A stretch of DNA of 64,000 nucleotides from Novakomyces olei (GCA_016906335.1 JADEYG010000002.1:1544001-1608000), one strand, 5' to 3'. Counted from the stretch's first letter, positions 1 to 14,513 are shown. Program-made: numbers and translations. Notes: generated by a model from the sequence alone, not told the origin.

Positions 1-489
1 AATGCTGTACAAAGAGACACACAATTCTTGTATTGAATGGACGCATGACTGTTGTACTATACAACGCTATTGGGCAGAGTTATGGACGGCGAGCACATGA
101 CAAGGCTGTGACAGTCGAGTGATTGTAAATAGTAAATAAATTGTAATAAATAGTGAATAAATAATAAATTGTAACAAATAGGAAATAAATTGTAACAAAT
201 AGGAAATAATTAATAATTAATAAATACTTTAAAAAAAAACTATTTAAAAAATTTAAATAACTTTGATTTAATTTTAAATAAAAATTCAAAGAAATAAAAA
301 ATAAATAACGTAATAACGTGGTAACGAATAAATAGCAGTGTGAATAACAAGTGGATAAAAAAATTAATATAAATAGCTAATGGCTCGATATTCTGTGTTT
401 GCGATATATTAATTCCATTATTCGAGTCGCTGGTACAAAACCAATTATTGCAAAATTTTTAATTTTAATGCAAACCGAAATTGGGGATC

Positions 490-562
490 ATTGACGCGGC
501 ACAGACGTGTGTAAAGAACGCGTTACAACTCCCCTTTCTACACAAGTGTGTGCCGCGTCAAT
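490..562. repeat. imperfect inverted repeat (hairpin)
   Basis: The arms at 490-513 and 539-562 are 24 bp each and complementary except at two positions. They enclose a 25-nt loop. The first 14 bp of the stem (ATTGACGCGGCACA) are perfect. A further short inverted pair, TTGGGGAT at 481 and ATCCCAA at 572, lies outside. This could be the relic of a small inverted-repeat element or a structured RNA; nothing in the sequence decides between them. Confidence 0.6.
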
Positions 563-825
563 GAAAGCCTTATCCCAATCTATTCACTTGGGCAGTCTGC
601 GCAATTGCGCCTTCAAGCTAGCGTTTGTTGTTTCCATAGAGTGCTCAAGGGGAAACGATTGGGGAGAGTAAATACGGACAATCCAATACCTTATGCCTCT
701 CCAGTGCTTACGCCACGAAACTGGTCAGGTATCTAGAGATTGCTACATATGATATAAACTGCATTTTGATACTATCCTACTCTGCTCCACAGTTCTGTCT
801 CCAGCTACACTAAAGCCGTATTTGT

Positions 826-895
826 AAGTCGCGTTAAGCAAGTCGCGTTGAGCAAGTCGCGTTAAGAAAGTCGCATTAAGAAAGTCGTAATTAAA
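826..895. repeat. 14-bp tandem repeat, five copies
   Basis: Five adjacent copies of AAGTCGCGTTAAGC-like units. The first three are nearly identical and the last two drift toward AT. Confidence 0.85.
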
Positions 896-974
896 ATTAA
901 ACTTATTGCAAAAGGGCGACAAGCGTTCGGGAAGAGAAGATTGCGCTACCAAACGAGTACAGCGCAAGTACATG

Positions 975-1550
975 AAAGTATAGCAAGTATACGAAAGTAT
1001 ATGAAAGTATATACGAAAGTTAGGAAAGTATAGGAAGTATAGGAAGTATAGGAAGTATAGGAAGTATAGGAAGTATAGGAAGTATAGGAAAGTATAGGAA
1101 AGTTAGGAAAGTATAGAAAAGTATAGGAAAGTTAGGAAAGTATAGGGAAGTATAGGAAAGTATAGGAAAGTATAGAAAAGTATAGGAAAGTTAGGAAAGT
1201 ATTGGAAAGTATAGGAAGTATAGGAAGTATAGGAAAGTATAGGAAGTATAGGAAAGTATAGGAAGTATAGGAAGTATAGGAAGTATAGGAAGTATAGGAA
1301 GTATAGGAAGTATAGGAAAGTATAGGAAAGTTAGGAAAGTATAGAAAAGTATAGGAAAGTTAGGAAAGTATTGGGAAGTATAGGACAGTATAGAAAAGTA
1401 TAGGAAAGTTAGGAAAGTATTGGAAAGTATAGAAAGTATAGAAAGTATAGGAAGTATAGGAAGTATAGGAAAGTATAGGAAGTATAGGAAAGTATACGAA
1501 TATGAAAAGATACGAAAGTATACGAAAGTTAGGAAAGTATAGCAAAGTAA
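975..1550. repeat. minisatellite, unit GTATAGGAA / GTATAGGAAA
   Basis: More than fifty copies of a 9-10 bp purine-rich unit run almost without interruption, with occasional TTAGG-type variants. The array ends about 90 bp beyond the stop codon of the gamma-adaptin gene, so it lies in its 3' flank. Confidence 0.9.
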
Positions 1551-1638
1551 AGTGCAAACACTGCACTTGCAACGACAACACAGACTAGTATGAATTACAA
1601 AGACGATCTATATAAAAGACGAACGATGCATGTATGTG

Positions 1639-4657
<3,019 letters not shown>

Positions 4658-5626
4658 CGCGGGTCAACGCACCTGTGCTCTCGAGGGTACACACACCGTA
4701 TCCTTTCGATTATATACAATATATCGTCTTTTAGTTTCTTGCTTTATATATTTTGATTTATACGTTCTTTTTCTAGTTTTGTCTTTCTATGTTATATACA
4801 GTATTTTTGATGAGCCGTGCTTTTCATGCACTTTTTCGTGGATTGTACACACTAATTCTATGTAAAGCCTGATTATTATCGTCTGAGGAGTGATTGTATG
4901 TCATTTTGCAATGCTAATCTCTTATTCTTTATGCAATAATTTATTGTTATAGCACAACCGTATATCAATTTCGTCTAATAGTCAAATAGTTCGTTCGTTT
5001 TCTATAACAGCGACGATATTTATGGCAATGAAATAGATTAGTGGATTTGGTTCTGATGAGTTGGAAAAATACGCGTTTCACCAATGCTCGGCACCTGTAC
5101 ACTGCCTATTGACTCGTCGCGTTTGCTGTATATAGTATCGTGGGCGGCTCTACAAAGTCACTATATTGTGTTTTTTATTGTAATTGTTGTGTATTATAAT
5201 TATATTATAATATTATTATTATTACTATACTATTATTGTAATATTATTGTAATTATTATTGTATTATTATCATTGGATTACCGTGTTCCCATACATTATA
5301 GAAGATCATTATACATTAGATGATTAAATATTATTACAGATGATTAAATATTATATATTTAATCATGTAGAGCTTCACGGACCTTTTTACGTGAAACATT
5401 TGCAATTGTACGTGTAATATATACGATCCAATTCACGTATACAATGGCAGTGTATCCGTGACTCCTTGTATGAGCATTATTTATGGATCTTTTTACCTCT
5501 TCCACGTGTCGCGCGTTACGTTTCCCCGGGAAATTTTGTTACCCACACACACACAACACGATATATTCGTGTAAAAAACACACTACAATTTATCAGCGAT
5601 GCGTTACTTTACATTTATACGCATCC

Positions 5627-5640
5627 ATTGCTATGGTAAC
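5627..5640 (+). promoter_or_regulatory. RFX-type X-box upstream of Whi5/Nrm1 gene
   Basis: ATTGCTATGGTAAC fits the RFX-family X-box consensus (RYYNYYATRRNRAC) at every position. It lies about 195 bp before the start codon at 5835 and four bases before an MCB-like palindrome. That RFX binds here is inference. Confidence 0.45.
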
Positions 5641-5643
5641 TCC

Positions 5644-5653
5644 ACGCGCGCGT
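5644..5653 (+). promoter_or_regulatory. MCB-like palindrome ACGCGCGCGT
   Basis: A perfect 10-bp palindrome containing the ACGCG core recognised by MBF/SBF-type factors. Nrm1 genes in yeasts are themselves MBF targets, so an autoregulatory loop is possible. CACGCGG at 5731 may be a second weak site. Confidence 0.4.
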
Positions 5654-5834
5654 ACTGTATGTTTACATTTCGAGTCGAATAATAATTGGTAAATGCTGAA
5701 ACCCGTAAACAAACAACTCTTTTGATATATTCACGCGGCCGTTCTGCGCAATTGTTTGCGTATTCGGCCGCTCTCCACTCACAAACGGAACAGTGGAAAT
5801 TCGCAATCTTAGCTTTTCTGCTGAATTATCTACA

Positions 5835-6818
5835 ATGACGAGCTTGCACAACGTCCTCCGCCATCCTTTACACGAGCAAAGCCGCAACCGACTCTCGTTT
5901 CGTGCTGCCGATGGCAAAACAGAGATTGCAGATAAACGACGGCGGTGTGCTGATGGACAGGAGAACGCGCCCAATGCACTCCGCCGGCCGACTGTCCACC
6001 TTTTACTCGTATGCTGACTCTGCTTTCCCGAGCTTTTGCTAACCTGTAAAGGACGACTCGAAACTTGGCCCGCCAAAAGTGGCCGCTAGCCTGCCTCTTA
6101 CACCCAAATCCCCGGTCAATATGCGCAATGAATACATAAATCTGAAAAAGAGGCACAGGCGGACTGACTGTGAAAAGCTGGATACTGCCAGGAAGGTGAG
6201 TCGCTTGTGCTTTTGTGTTGAATGTTTAATGCTACATTTGCCGATGACAAGTCGATACATGCAGATTGCACACGTGCTATTGGCTTTTGCTTTTTATTTC
6301 ATTTTAAATTCTAAAAATTTAGATTTCTAAATTTAAAAAAATTCCTTTTTTTTGCGCACACAGCGCGCTGATATTTGATATTTTATTAATTTATCATATT
6401 GTAAAAGTCATATTCTAACCTTCAGCGTGTTGCAACATTGAAATTAAGGCTGAGCCTGGCAATGTACAAAGTCAATGTGAACCAGGCTCACTGCTCACTG
6501 TCGGAACTGCCGATACCAAAAGCTAAAATTCTCGAAAACCATACTGGAGATGGACACGTGAAGGTGACTAACGTTCAAAAGGAACCGGAGCCTTTGCCGA
6601 GCAAAAGGCCAATCACGTTCGCTACGCCTCTACGTCCGGCTGCTGGCAGTTTACGGACTAGACATGGTGAAACTTTTGCATCTGCTGCCCGGCAACCAAG
6701 GAACGAACTGACTGCTCAGCCTACAAGCAGTCCTCTTGGGTCGAGTACAGCTACTAAAAATACCCCACGCAGCTCAGCTGCCGCACACAGTTTGCTGCAA
6801 CTCGGAGGCCTCGATTAG
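5835..6818 (+). CDS. Whi5/Nrm1-family G1/S transcription repressor
   Basis: Members of this family bind SBF/MBF and repress G1/S genes. Three exons, 5835-6008, 6052-6195 and 6426-6818, give about 235 residues. The introns are 43 nt (GTATGC, branch GCTAAC) and 230 nt (GTGAGT to TTCAG). The diagnostic GTB-like motif RVATLKLRLSLAMYKVNVNQ begins exactly at exon 3, as in family members that read KLRLKLAMYKVKTNQ. The rest is polar and Ser/Pro-rich, with an LPLTPKSP phosphosite-like stretch just before the motif, in keeping with CDK control. Whi5 and Nrm1 cannot be separated from this sequence. The start is the first in-frame ATG. Upstream X-box and ACGCG sites suggest cell-cycle control. Confidence 0.8.
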
Positions 6819-7567
6819 ACTTTTCTCGTTATCAAATAGTCTTGCCCGAATCGAGTACTATACCTTTCTTACACATTGTTTATATGTGCCCTACTTTTAG
6901 TGTCTTTTTGCGCTTTTCACAGGGGCTAGTATCATGTTATTTTCATTGGCTTCTTTACAATATGCAATTGCTCGGCACTTACGTTGCCTTTTGGCTTGCC
7001 TGTCATCTATTTAATTTCACTGCGTCTGTGACTTTACCCACGATATTTTACCTATGAGCAGCTACATTTGAATCGTCCCGCACAAGGTTCAATGCAATTC
7101 ATACCCTGCATTTTCATGCTTAACTTTAATCGCGTACAGTGGAGGGGTTTATCAAGAATGGCTCTTTTGCAAACAAGCTACACAATTTAAGCTCCATCGT
7201 CTCAGTTCATTTATTTTTATCTTGCTCTTTAGCATGCATACTTGAGCAGCATCGGCGAGTCAATCCATTTACGAACCAAAGCTCGAAATCCTCGAAATAC
7301 AGCATTGCATTTGGCATTACTGATTCTACTTAAAAACACAAAGCAAAAGGCACACTCAACATAGATTCGATCAAAAAACCTATATCATTTTTATAGCAAA
7401 TCAAACGCTCAACATAACAAAGTGATGAATAATATTATTGACGTAAAATTGAAACGACGCCACCTCTTTCCGTAAGCAGACACGAACAAACCTAACCTTC
7501 CCAAAACTTGAAAAACAATAACAAAATTGAATTGATGAACGTTGATAAAAGTCCCCAATAAACGTAT
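6819..7567. other. intergenic between convergent genes
   Basis: 3' flanks of the Whi5/Nrm1 gene and the NT-C2 gene. A hydrophobic open frame at 6842-7057 has no in-frame ATG near its beginning and no family resemblance. Nothing else was seen. Confidence 0.6.
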
Positions 7568-8916
7568 CTAAACCTTCATATCACTGGACGGTAAAGCCCA
7601 TGAGCGAGAAGTGCTATGCAGCTCCTCATCGAGCCAAGCCCGATCAGAGTCAGGAGCTTGCAGGGCATATGGAGCACGCGCAAGTGTTTTGTGCATATCC
7701 TTATTATCATAACGGGTTGGGCGCCGACCTTTGTTATGGTCCATAAAACGAACAGGTCCGATGCCAATATCTTGAGAATTGGCCCCTGAACGGCGCTGTG
7801 AGCTTTCCAAGGTACTTGCCCGGCGCCGACGATTATCTACGTCACTATCTTGTGCAGCAAACAAAAGCTTCATATCAGAAGGCTTGTTGAGCCAGCCGTC
7901 TCCACCCATGAATATATCATCCACCAAATCGACAGGATCCATTTCACCAAACAAACGCGAAAACTTGCAAGTGAGCCGTTGCCCGGAGAATTCGGAGCAC
8001 GCGTTTTGTTGAGACCCAGAATGGTCTTTTGCATCTGGCACTGCGTAAGAATTTGATTGAAACAGTGAACCAAGCTTCCACTAGCGATATGGAGAAAAGA
8101 AAAGCAGAAACAGGCGCAGATAAGAGTCCATTTGAACAGAGGCAGCTTTTGGCACTACAAGTCCATATTCACAAAACATTACCATGAAACAAATGTACGG
8201 CAGGAATTAAATAGGTATGCGGATAAGAAATACGCTGCATTAGCAAGGCGCGGATTGAAGCGGTTAGACTGGGAACAAGTCCCTTCTAACGAGCAAGAGA
8301 GATTAAAGCAAAAAAGTCAAAAGACAATTAAACATACCTTGATCGCGGTGCGGCATTTCTTTCCCATCATGCAGCAGTCCCTTGATACCGGAGAAGACGG
8401 TATCCTTTTCCAGCGGCGGGCTATTTAATGTTAGAAAACTCGAGAAAGTAGACGCAAATCTTACGCAGTATAGTTCATATCACCCGATATTTGTCGCAGA
8501 GAAATAGAGATGCGCAGTGTCGCGTTCACTTTGCTGTTTTGGAGCAAATGACGTCGTGTATCACGCTCGACTTGAGTATAGCGCGAAAGATTAACCCTAA
8601 CTTGTCCAAGTACAAGCCGATCACGGCCTCCATGAAGTTCCTGCATAACCTCAAACTCTGCAATTGTGTCTGTAAGACGTTGCTGCTTGTCAATCGTCAT
8701 TCGAAGATCACAATAATGGTCATATTTCCAACGGGTCGCATGCTCCCGGATCGGAGCCGGCTCAGTGCGTCCTCGAGCGTTTCCTCTCGTACAATTTACA
8801 ACATGCCATTTAACTACTACCTGACCTGAAACAAGCGGGATATTAACAAGATCATGGATGCGTAAATGCAGCCTGAACTTTGGCCTTCGCGATTTGGGGA
8901 CGAATGGGTTCGACAT
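7568..8916 (-). CDS. NT-C2 (EEIG1/EHBP1 N-terminal type) domain protein
   Basis: Resembles the fungal YBL086C-like family, which carries an N-terminal C2-type domain thought to bind membranes. Exons 8916-8465, 8420-8338 and 8040-7568 give about 335 residues. Introns are 44 nt (branch TTCTAAC) and 297 nt. Residues 1-140 carry the family pattern: FVPKSRRPKFRLHLRIHDL, then VKWHVVN, WKYDH, and LGQVRVNLSRYTQ. The C-terminal half is polar and rich in Ser, Arg and Asp, with no recognised domain. A five-codon upstream ORF (8946-8929) precedes the start. The long second intron holds an open frame on the other strand. The domain call is good; the cellular role is unknown. Confidence 0.75.
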
Positions 8917-9117
8917 ATAGGGTGATCGTTAATGACGAACGTGCATCCTTTAATTTATTAATAATATTATATGAGGTGAAATAATACCTGAATAAAATGA
9001 ATAATCAATAAATTAATAAATTCATTAATCAATAAATAAATTACTCGTCCATAAGAGTTGTCGATACTAGCAAATAGACAGATAATTAAGATTATTTATA
9101 AAAATTACGTTTATTGC

Positions 9118-9580
9118 ATGGAGCCCACTCGCTTCGAGGTATACCGCTCGACACGGATAAGGCACTAACTTGTTAGGCAGAGCTCGACTTTGTACAGTCG
9201 CTGGCAAATCCGCAGTATTTGAATTGTAACTCCTTTTTTTTATGGAAATGTTGCTAAAGAAAAAAGTCTTGGCACAAAATGGTTACCTCGACGACGAGCG
9301 CTTTCTCAATTATCTCGAATACCTCGAATATTGGCGCACGCCAGAGTATATTCGCTTTATAATGTGAGTAGTCGCAGCAATTACGTTTGCCAGTTTCTCT
9401 CGGACTAACGCCACAAGTTATCCTGCTTGCCTTGCTTATTTGAAACTGTTGAAGACTCCACAATTTCGGCGCGACATTGCTCGTGCGGATATCGCGAAGC
9501 TTCTCAACGACGAACTGTTCTTTCAATGGTGCCAAAACTTACAGCCGTCTGAATCAAAAACGCCAAATCCAGAGGCATAA
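9118..9580 (+). CDS. MED31: Mediator subunit 31
   Basis: Small conserved subunit of the Mediator coactivator (yeast Soh1). It is spread over four exons, 9118-9138, 9177-9225, 9267-9363 and 9418-9580, with introns of 38, 41 and 54 nt that have CTAAC-type branch sites. All phases join cleanly. The 109-residue product shows the family signature in order: [51 protein letters not shown], then [20 protein letters not shown]. The length matches the short members of the family. It is transcribed divergently from the NT-C2 gene with only 201 bp between the start codons. Confidence 0.93.
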
Positions 9581-9985
9581 GCGAGCCGCGAGCCTGATTT
9601 TGGGATTACCGTCTTTATTTCCTTATGATATCCGGACAAAGGTTCTTTGCAAATGTATTTGTCTATAAAAAATATTCTTGGTGGCTTTTTACTGCAGTAT
9701 GATTGACTTTATTATCACAAATTTGCTGTGCTTTTCAATTACAATGGGTTATTTTTATGCGTGAATGAGATAGTTTGTGTCACGTTTGATTAATTGTCAG
9801 AACAACAATCTAAACAAAATATTTGTCAACGATACTAAAACAAATACCAATAAACAACATCAAAAAACAATTCATCCTATCCAAGAAAAGGTATATAGCA
9901 GCATGTATCTCAGGGCCAGTATAGTTTGAGTGAAGGCAGCTTCAAAATCAGTCTGACTCCAAAGTCAGCATTATAAGACTTTATT
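9581..9985. other. intergenic between convergent genes
   Basis: AT-rich 3' flanks. No RNA gene or open frame with features was seen. Confidence 0.6.
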
Positions 9986-11089
9986 TCACCGCCAAGGCCG
10001 ACGTGTTGTTGACTGAACCTTTTGCCGTCCACCTGGACATCAGCATGCTATAATCAAAAGAGGCGTATCTACAAATTGTAATAGAATAAAGAGCAGCCAA
10101 CAGCAGGGACAAATAATGGGCATACATCAATGAGAATGATAAAGCGTAATGATAAAGCGTAACCCATAAATAAAAGCAGACAAACAGATTGAAAATCCTA
10201 CCTCGAACGGCCGCCTGGCGTCTTTGCCTCTGCATTTGCAAATGCAACCGATTCTGCTCACTCTGTGTACGAGAATCCTGATCCACTGACTCTGCTGCTG
10301 CAGGTTTGATGCCTTCCGCACTCTCCGTGCTCAAGCCAGCGGCAGGTTTACTGAGCTTTTCAGTCCGGACACGCTTGACTGGCCGTCTGCTGCTTTCATC
10401 AGAAGAATTGACACGTTTGACAGCGCTGCCTGCAGCTTCATTTGTTGTACGCGTCGTCGACGATGAGGGCAAAATTCGTCGCGGTGTGGCAGCAGCTGTT
10501 GCTGTTGTGGCGGCAGCTAAAGCGGCTGATTTATTCGCCGATTTAGACGTTCCAAACGGAAGCGATAACGTTGGATTCGTGTCTGAAATGTCCCTTTTAG
10601 CAGCGTAATGATTTGCAATTGATTCCATACTGGAAGAAGCGTTAGTAATTATTGAAAATTAGAATAAGACTAAACAAAACTTCAACAGAGAACCAAAACA
10701 AAAAGCAAATATCAATTTGTTTACAATAGAGCAAAGATTGAACGTATAGAAAAAGGACAAAATTAAGAGGAATAAACGGCAACCAACTTTTGAAACGCGG
10801 AATTGTGACGCGATTGAAACCGTGCGTCCGACCGTTTCGGTGATCGTGGAGAAAGAACTTTTCGATCACGCATAAAAGAAGAAGTAGCACATAATTCAAG
10901 GTCCAGGTTCTTGTCGCTTCCAGGCTTTTGTAAGGAAGAAACTTCGCGACCCAGCCGCGTGGTAAGCTCGCTGAACACTTTCTTGGCCGCCGTACTGAAG
11001 GAAAAGTCCTGCTCTCGCTTGATTACTCGAGGCGTCGTTGGCTGGCCGACGGGTAAAGGCGAAAGAGGCTGCCGCGATGCGTCAGCCAT
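9986..11089 (-). CDS. unrecognised basic, low-complexity protein
   Basis: I do not recognise this family. Exon 1 is 11089-10788. Exon 2 begins at 10629 after a 158-nt intron with a clear TACTAAC branch and TTCCAG acceptor, although the donor GTTGGT is unusual. The joined frame reads ...RHNSAFQNMESIANHYAAKR..., then long Ala/Ser/Thr- and Lys/Arg-rich stretches (RRPVKRVRTEKLSK may be a nuclear signal) and a Gln/Arg-rich patch. After 10202 two outcomes are possible. Splicing at GTAGGA to CCAG gives a short basic end at 9986. Reading through keeps the frame open to 9981 and adds a strongly hydrophobic tail. A nuclear or chromosome role is only a guess from composition. The 5' part is more secure than the 3' end. 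Confidence 0.6.
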
Positions 11090-11514
11090 ACCGCAAACGC
11101 AGTTGAATTTTGAGATAAAATGGGCTTTTCAGTTTATTTGATCACAATAACTAGCACCAGACCTTTGCCATTATTTATTTATTTATTTATTTATAAGGTG
11201 GCCAACATGTGTAGTAACTAATATAAGGGTTTGTGGTGATGTTTGGTAAGCAACTTTGTACAGTATTATTATTATGAAAATGCAAAAAGTCATGGTTATC
11301 TAAAGTATTGTCGACTAGATGAGCCAAAATCGAGCTAATCATAGACATACGAATAAAACGGACTAAATTTAGATATTGGATCGCGTAGGTGACCGTGCCA
11401 CGAAATTAAATTGCATTTAAACCACAAAAGACCCAAATAATTTATACCTTTGTCCATTTGAAATTGGAAGCGACCTTTATCCAATTAATTCTTATAATCC
11501 CTCGTAATGGTTGG
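11090..11514. other. intergenic
   Basis: Upstream region of the unknown gene and 3' flank of Ku80, both on the minus strand. It holds an ATTT tetranucleotide run near 11170-11193. Nothing else was seen. Confidence 0.65.
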
Positions 11515-14513
11515 CTAATCATCTCCAAGAAATGCAGAGGCATCGTCCTCCGTAACCTTCAAAGACACATCATTTGCTTCTTTAGCAGTAATTAAACCCA
11601 GAGCCGGGTTTTCTTGAATATTATCCCAAAGCTCCATATGATCGCCCCCAAGTTTACCCGCTAAGAGATCCCCTTTAAATTCAAACATGAAGGAATTGTA
11701 TTGAGCGGCTTCTTCCTCGTCAATGCAGCAACTCCGCAGCTCTTGAAGGCATTGCAGTATCTGCCGGAATGCCGCATCACGGTGCGACCTTCGAGTTATT
11801 CTAGATATGGTTCCCTTCATCAAGTCGATTCCTAACTGTAGACTTGACGGATCCCCAATGAGCCGACGGAAATCACCGATTGGGTTCTCATCACCAATAA
11901 AGCCTTGCTTGTTATCGGCAATAGATGGAGTATTGGCATCCGTGTTTGCCGATTTACTAGAGCTTTTCTCTTTATCGCCCTTCTTTTCCTTTTTAAGGAG
12001 TGCATCAAGGTCGAGGCCTTCTTTTGCTTCTGCTCGGATATGTAGTTCGTCCTCTTGCCGTTTTCTTTTAGCAGCAGTATACTCGGCGGCTGTTGCGAGT
12101 CAGAATTACAAAGGCAATGCGTGAGAGTAAAAAAAAATTTATATGTATTATGTTGCCAGAAAATAAAACTCGATATTACACCATCGGCTAAAATAAAAAA
12201 GATGAAATCAAACATAGAAAAAAAAAAGACAATCAATACCCGGTTTCAAGTCAGCGAATTCTTGCAGACGGCTCAACGCACGTTTCGAACGCAATTCCAG
12301 CTGCTCCGGCGGAGTTGAAAATCTAAACAAGACAGGCGGAGGTTGAGGCAGTGGTCCTTCGTTGAGACTACGATACCGAATAGCTTGATAAACACGATGT
12401 ATTAAAGGCGTTACAATATGTTCTGGCGCAAATTGATCCATTTCGTCACTGCAAAATTAGTAAAAACAAAGTTAAAAAGAAAAACCACTAAATAGAGTAT
12501 TACAAATATCTTACGTGTAGCTGATACTGTCCATGTCCATTGCCTTGACCCACTCATTCATAGTCTCACATAGCTCTTTACGTGGAATGTTTCTATGCTC
12601 TGTCAAAACCTTACCAGAAATGGTCTTGATTCTGTCCAAGGGAGGGAAGCTATATTTTCGCACATCCTCAGCAAAAGGCACTTCAACTTCCAAGAGCAGT
12701 TCTACGTCATGATCGATCTCTGGAGCCAACATGACGAGACTCGGGTTGCTCCCTGAACGTGCAACTATTCTCCCCAATGCATAACACTCCTGCTCAAACA
12801 ATGCGTGGACTATCGACGAAAGCTGTATTTGTGCCGCAATACTAGAAGAATCGGCCACGATCGTGCTGACTTCTGATAACTGCATCCATCTGGCACACTA
12901 GACATTAGAACTCTGTTTCAGAATGCTTTTTGTGTATTTTGTTATAAATTATTCTGTTTTTTCTTTTCAATATAATTTTCTATTTCTCAAAAAGTTCATT
13001 TTTCATTTTTCATTTTTATTTTTACGTACGTCACTGGCGTTAACAAATCCAATAATTTCTAGCCGCGGAGGATTATTTATATGCAATAATTCCTCCTCAT
13101 ACTTGTTGACCGGTACGATAGTGCGACCATAGGAATAGCCCTTTTCTAAATCTTCTCGTTTCACTTCTATCGGTTCCTCCTCGGCATCATTGCGACTCAC
13201 GGTTTTATATGAGCGAGCCGTGATCACAGTCCCCGTAGGCTCTGAAAACAAGCTGCTATTAGCCTCTCTAGACCCGTCAGTTCCTTGAAGGGATGGACCG
13301 CTATTAGCTGCCGCCATATCTGCAACAGCACTGTATCTTGTTGCTGGAGTAGGTTTTGCCAATTTGGTGCGAGCATATCGACTCACAGGTATCCTAATTG
13401 TCTCTGATCCGTCCAAGTCAGGGTGCCCTAACACGAGATCCCCTCGGAAAGTTGGAACAGGCCTAGTTTCTTTTGGTCTTGGCAGCGCCAGGGAGCTTAT
13501 AACTTCTTCCATGGTCGCGTAGACACCCGAGCAACGATCGCAAATATCGTGCATTGTACTCTCAAATTGAGATTTTTTATCCGACTTTTTGTCCTCTGTG
13601 AACCCATAATTTTCGTCATCAAAATCGATTCCTCTGCAAGATTAGACACGAAAAGCACAGGAAAGCAAATCTGAAAGTTATTAATTTTTAAAAAATAAAT
13701 AAAATAAAAAATAAATAATGATACATTTGATAAAACATGAAACAAAACACGACAAACGAGTCAAATTTGAATGTGTTTCTATATCAAAACCAATTTCTTC
13801 ACTTAATATATGAAATCAGAATTAAAAAATTAAACGCGATTTAGGGCCTCTAATAATATTCGAGACACACTTACAGGACCGATAGCCGTATATTTTGCAT
13901 ATTTATCTGCTCCACAATGATATCTACATCTTCCAGGTCTGTAGGCCCTTCGCCACTCGCAATCAGAATAAGATTCTTTCTGTATTTGAGGTGTCGGCAG
14001 TAACGATTTATTAAATCAATGCCGATTAACAATGCCGATATGGCTTACAAACGTCAGTGATGAAAGAAGCAACGAATATTTCAATCACGAATTTCAAAAC
14101 GTACCGTCTCCGTTTTTCTCATCGTCAGCGACAAGCGCCGCCTTTAGCGCACGCAAATCTTTTAGCAGCACTTGCTGGATGGGAAGAACGACACTAATGT
14201 TTTGGTACGATTCGTTGTCCGACATGGCATTGCTCGTTTCTGCTCGCATATTAGGCACATTAATTAAGAGCTGAGAAGCGTACCCCGACTGTGGTACAGG
14301 ACTACGCCGACAACATCAGTTTTACGGCCAGACAGAACCTGATTGGATGCATTAGTAAAGCGCCCGACAAAGTGTACCACCCACCTTTGACGTAATTTTG
14401 TCCCATACATAGGGCAGCGCATAATCCAGATTTGAAACGTCACGGCCGTGCGCATGCACACCCATTTCCGGGCCGACATCGACGACAAAGACGGTGGCCT
14501 CTTTGTCCGCCAT
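11515..14513 (-). CDS. YKU80: Ku80 subunit of the Ku DNA end-binding heterodimer
   Basis: Ku70/Ku80 encircles DNA ends for non-homologous end joining and also acts at telomeres. Eight exons are in phase: 14513-14385, 14338-14284, 14239-14105, 14043-13875, 13633-13030, 12897-12515, 12448-12240 and 12089-11515, giving about 752 residues. The N-terminal vWA-like part contains VLSGRKTDVVGVVLY, SYQNISVVLPIQQ and AISALLIGIDLINRY. The beta-barrel region carries EKGYSYGRTIVPVNKYEEE, the classic Ku motif. The C-terminal arm holds PLPQPPPVLFRFSTPPEQL and a basic helix. Introns range from 44 to 239 nt. A start-stop element (ATGTGA, 14521-14516) sits two bases before the main ATG. No Ku70 gene is nearby. 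Identification is firm. Confidence 0.93.

Larger units (their letters stand above)
1..1638. other. gene-free, AT- and repeat-rich region
   Basis: No convincing gene was found in this stretch. The first 480 bases are AT-rich, with loose repeats of the TAATAAATTGTAACAAATAG type. A hairpin, a 12-bp palindrome (GCGCAATTGCGC at 599-610), a 14-bp tandem repeat and a long minisatellite follow. A two-exon reading frame of about 70 codons can be drawn from 561, but it has no recognisable features and was not called. Confidence 0.7.
4658..5834. other. intergenic, shared upstream region of APL4 and the Whi5/Nrm1 gene
   Basis: No gene was found. The part from 5165 to 5275 is very AT-rich (TAATATTATTATTA type). 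The part nearest the Whi5/Nrm1 gene carries GC-rich sites: GTCGCGCGTTACG near 5508, an X-box at 5627 and an ACGCG palindrome at 5644. Confidence 0.7.

Noticed and set aside
561-848. two-exon frame starting MKALSQSIHLGS with a 37-nt intron-like gap
   Set aside because: The splice sites match GT-AG, but there is no branch-site match, no family resemblance and only about 70 codons in a repeat-rich region.
6842-7057. hydrophobic plus-strand frame
   Set aside because: No in-frame ATG near its start, and it sits in the 3' flank of the Whi5/Nrm1 gene; T-rich DNA gives hydrophobic frames by chance.
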